Made by a program: the position numbers and the translations under genes. This document shows, one piece after another, positions 4,708 through 5,015 of a stretch of DNA of 5,015 bases. Under the pieces are notes generated by a model. The model ran no database searches. It was not told where the DNA came from and worked only from the letters and a program-made list of their open reading frames with translations. This DNA is from Deltaproteobacteria bacterium (GTDB lineage: Bacteria; Desulfobacterota; Desulfobacteria; Desulfobacterales; ETH-SRB1). How positions within the stretch are numbered: the first letter of the stretch is position 1; each line of letters opens with the position of its first letter. Where the stretch lies: positions 1-5,015 of the forward strand of contig JAUWQK010000122.1 in the NCBI GenBank assembly GCA_030611115.1, read 5' to 3'.

Positions 4708-5015
4708 ATGAAAAAAAGTTCAATTTTATCAATGGTACTTGCAGTTTTATTAATTTTGCCTGCCTATGGATTCTGTAATGAATGGCAGGAAGTCGTGGAA
4801 AATATTGGAAACGGCAGCATCAACTGGACAAAAGGAATACTTCAGGCCACGGGTATAGGTGCTTCTCCGGAAGAATACTATGGCAAACCCCAGGCAAGGC
4901 CTATGGCTCTAAGAGCCGCACGGATAGATGCTATGCGTAACCTGCTTGAAGTTACACAAGGAGTAAGGATTGATTCCGCTACCGTCGTCAAAAACTTTGC
5001 TGTTACAAATGATAT
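4708..5015 (+). CDS. LPP20/FlgT-N-like exported envelope protein, 3'-partial
   Basis: Only the first 102 codons are present; the frame runs off the window. Residues 1-23 form a signal peptide: MKKSS, then hydrophobic ILSMVLAVLLILPAYGF. C23 follows YGF, a poor lipobox, so a lipoprotein is possible but not favoured. Residues about 36-102 carry the LPP20/FlgT N-terminal pattern: a strand with ATGIG (47-51), the helix ALRAARIDAMRNLLEVTQG (67-85), which matches the family's A-R-x-D-A-x-R-N-L-L-E signature, then VRIDSATVV (86-94). Relatives include Helicobacter LPP20 and flagellar FlgT/FlgP-type proteins, all periplasmic or outer-membrane associated. Their molecular role is mostly structural, so no precise function is claimed. 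No flagellar gene is in view. The gene lies 136 nt after the TPR gene, 90 nt of which is element C and its duplication, so it was probably in the same operon. Confidence 0.88.
   Translation, partial: MKKSSILSMVLAVLLILPAYGFCNEWQEVVENIGNGSINWTKGILQATGIGASPEEYYGKPQARPMALRAARIDAMRNLLEVTQGVRIDSATVVKNFAVTND

Noticed and set aside
4768..4779. Lipoprotein signal (C23 after YGF) in the LPP20-like protein
   Set aside because: The residues before the cysteine do not fit the [LVI][ASTVI][GAS]C lipobox; an ordinary signal peptide is more likely.

Overview
The window looks like a stretch of chromosome from a Gram-negative, AT-leaning bacterium. My best guess is the Desulfobacterota / sulfate-reducing deltaproteobacterial group. 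The clues are a Tat-exported AmiC-type amidase fused to TPRs, an LPP20/FlgT-N-like envelope protein, FnIII plus NWWG-type parallel beta-helix surface proteins, and intergenic DNA rich in small palindromic repeats. The taxon is inference; nothing here fixes it.

Four same-strand genes are present, the first and last cut by the window edges. (1) 3-2141: the C-terminal part of a large extracytoplasmic protein with a beta-sandwich-like region, one fibronectin type III domain and two tandem right-handed parallel beta-helix domains. (2) 2545-3657: a Tat-exported, TPR-containing N-acetylmuramoyl-L-alanine amidase (Amidase_3) with all zinc and catalytic residues. (3) 3654-4571: an exported protein made of about seven TPRs, starting at a GTG that overlaps the amidase stop. 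(4) 4708-5015+: the N-terminus of an exported LPP20/FlgT-N-like protein. Together they look like one cell-envelope operon: a surface beta-helix protein, peptidoglycan remodelling, a TPR scaffold and an envelope-associated LPP20 protein.

The most striking content is between and at the edges of the genes. Both gaps of any size consist mostly of small non-autonomous transposable elements (MITEs), each with terminal inverted repeats and an exactly abutting 8-bp target-site duplication (TSD). Element A (2151-2523, TSD TAATTTTT) carries a second element B (2309-2501, TSD GCCTATCC) inside its right terminal repeat; removing B and one TSD copy restores the inverted repeat of A. Element C (4608-4689, TSD AAACTAAG) sits directly against the Shine-Dalgarno sequence of the LPP20 gene. 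A and C share almost the same terminus (GTAACT[A/T]CTCA) and look IS66-like; B has a different, CTG-starting, Tn5/IS50-like terminus. A fourth repeat, a GTAGGGGC-type palindrome, appears to have become coding sequence in the signal-peptide region of the TPR gene.

Removing A, B and C in silico leaves intergenic distances of 22 nt, a 4-nt overlap and 46 nt. The ancestral locus was therefore probably a compact operon that repeated MITE insertion has expanded without breaking any reading frame. I see no RNA genes, CRISPR array, convincing promoter or intrinsic terminator.
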